7,579 nt of DNA, from positions 1-7,579 of the forward strand of contig CAKSHV010000064.1 in the NCBI GenBank assembly GCA_934457515.1, in the 5' to 3' direction. A program made the position numbers and the translations under genes. This stretch comes from an uncultured Clostridia bacterium. GTDB lineage: Bacteria > Bacillota > Clostridia > RGIG6154. The notes beneath the pieces are model-generated. The model worked only from the letters and a program-made list of their open reading frames with translations. It was not told the DNA's origin and did not search any database. Below are positions 7,286 to 7,579 of the stretch, piece after piece; positions within the stretch are counted from its first letter, which is position 1, and every line of letters begins with the position of its first letter.

Positions 7286-7530
7286 AGTGTTATGTACTCA
7301 TTTTTCATGTCGGCCGGCCATGCGGCTGACAACTTGAAAGCGACACGGAAATAAAATCCCGACGATGATTTTGCTGCCGCGTTTTAACCTGGCGCGGCAT
7401 CTGAAAAAACGACGGTGTTCCCCTAACCAAGGAACTGTGATTTTATACCGAAAACCGCCTTTTTGGTGCAGGCGGCAACCGTCGTTTTGTTTCATGTGCA
7501 CCAAAATAAACGAAAAAGGAGATTTATAAA
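7286..7530 (+). promoter_or_regulatory. Long structured 5' leader, candidate cis-regulatory RNA of unrecognised class
   Basis: Hairpins seen in order: GTCGGCCG/CGGCTGAC (7309-7316 with 7323-7330); AAAATC/GATTTT (7353-7358 with 7367-7372); TGCCGCG/CGCGGCA (7375-7381 with 7393-7399). A closed domain follows, bounded by a perfect 11-bp helix P1, AAAACGACGGT/ACCGTCGTTTT (7406-7416 with 7478-7488). Inside P1 are P2, GTTCC/GGAAC (7417-7421 with 7431-7435), and P3, CCGCCT/AGGCGG (7455-7460 with 7470-7475). The P3 loop TTTTGGTGC can pair with the P2 loop or with 7498-7506 upstream of the AAAGGAG at 7515-7521. I do not recognise T-box, c-di-GMP, c-di-AMP, cobalamin, TPP, SAM or purine riboswitch consensus in it. 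The exact start of the RNA is inferred from the promoter. Confidence 0.6.
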
Positions 7531-7579
7531 ATGAAAATGAGCAAAAAGATTTGTTCTTTGTTGCTTGTACTGTGTGTAC
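7531..7579 (+). CDS. N-terminus of a putative secreted protein or lipoprotein, cut by the window end
   Basis: Only the first 16 codons are present. They begin MKMSKKICSLLLVLCV: basic residues followed by a hydrophobic core, the n- and h-regions of a Sec signal peptide. A lipobox could follow, but the sequence ends before any cleavage site. AAAGGAG at 7515-7521 sits nine bases before the ATG, and the base composition fits the other genes. The product cannot be identified from this fragment. The long folded leader in front of it suggests its expression is regulated at the RNA level. Confidence 0.75.
   Translation, partial: MKMSKKICSLLLVLCV

Noticed and set aside
7406..7490. P1 helix followed by TTTTGTTT as an intrinsic terminator
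   Set aside because: The enclosed segment is 61 nt and the T-run is largely part of the helix itself, so it is not a standard terminator. A conditional terminator role cannot be fully excluded.
7298..7504. 68-codon ORF on the minus strand across the structured leader
   Set aside because: It needs a TTG start, has no ribosome binding site, resembles no family, and its bases are explained by the leader's inverted repeats.
7286..7530. Purine-type or cyclic-dinucleotide riboswitch
   Set aside because: The three-helix shape with a possible loop-loop contact recalls purine riboswitches, but the junction sequences do not match. The GGGGAACC-like and GCAAAGCC-like elements of the c-di-AMP and c-di-GMP classes were not found.

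Overview
The window looks like chromosomal DNA of a low- to mid-GC Bacillota, most likely class Clostridia. The reasons are strong AAAGGAG-type ribosome binding sites, consensus sigma-A promoters with 17-nt spacers, intrinsic terminators with T-tracts, a Cys-rich N-terminus on the Mrp-type ATPase, and an IlvC/IlvD pair of clostridial appearance. Nothing in it looks like a phage, a transposon or a CRISPR array. The call of Clostridia is an inference from these features, not from a database match.

Layout. Positions 11-2158 (+) carry an Mrp/NBP35-type Fe-S carrier ATPase and, after a hairpin, a short (alpha/alpha)6 glycosidase of the GH63/trehalase-like group. A 14-bp bidirectional terminator (2200-2230) separates this rightward block from a leftward branched-chain amino acid operon: ilvN (5049-5546), ilvC (3977-4987) and ilvD (2291-3952), transcribed in that order from a near-perfect promoter at 5771-5799 (-). 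Between promoter and ilvN lies an unannotated 31-codon leader peptide (5646-5741, -) in which 16 of 31 residues are Ile, Val or Leu, followed by a rho-independent terminator (5573-5606). This is the classic architecture of transcription attenuation by amino-acid-dependent ribosome stalling. The catalytic subunit gene ilvB is not in the operon as seen here.

Divergent from the ilv promoter, a second consensus promoter (5818-5846, +) drives a VanZ-family membrane protein and, through an ATGA overlap, a sugar-phosphate nucleotidyltransferase, ending at a strong terminator (7099-7133).

The last 450 bases hold no gene until 7531. They contain two unexplained inverted repeats, a consensus promoter (7251-7279), and a transcribed leader of about 245 nt that folds into several hairpins. 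Its 3' half is a three-helix domain. One loop of this domain is exactly complementary both to a second loop (5 bp, kissing) and to a site just upstream of the ribosome binding site (10 bp). The two pairings exclude each other, which makes the leader a candidate cis-regulatory RNA. The gene it precedes begins like a secreted protein or lipoprotein and is cut by the window end.

How they work together: IlvN, IlvC and IlvD supply the regulatory subunit and two enzymes of valine/isoleucine synthesis. IlvD needs an Fe-S cluster, and the Mrp ATPase belongs to a family that delivers such clusters, but it is in a separate transcription unit, so the link is only circumstantial.
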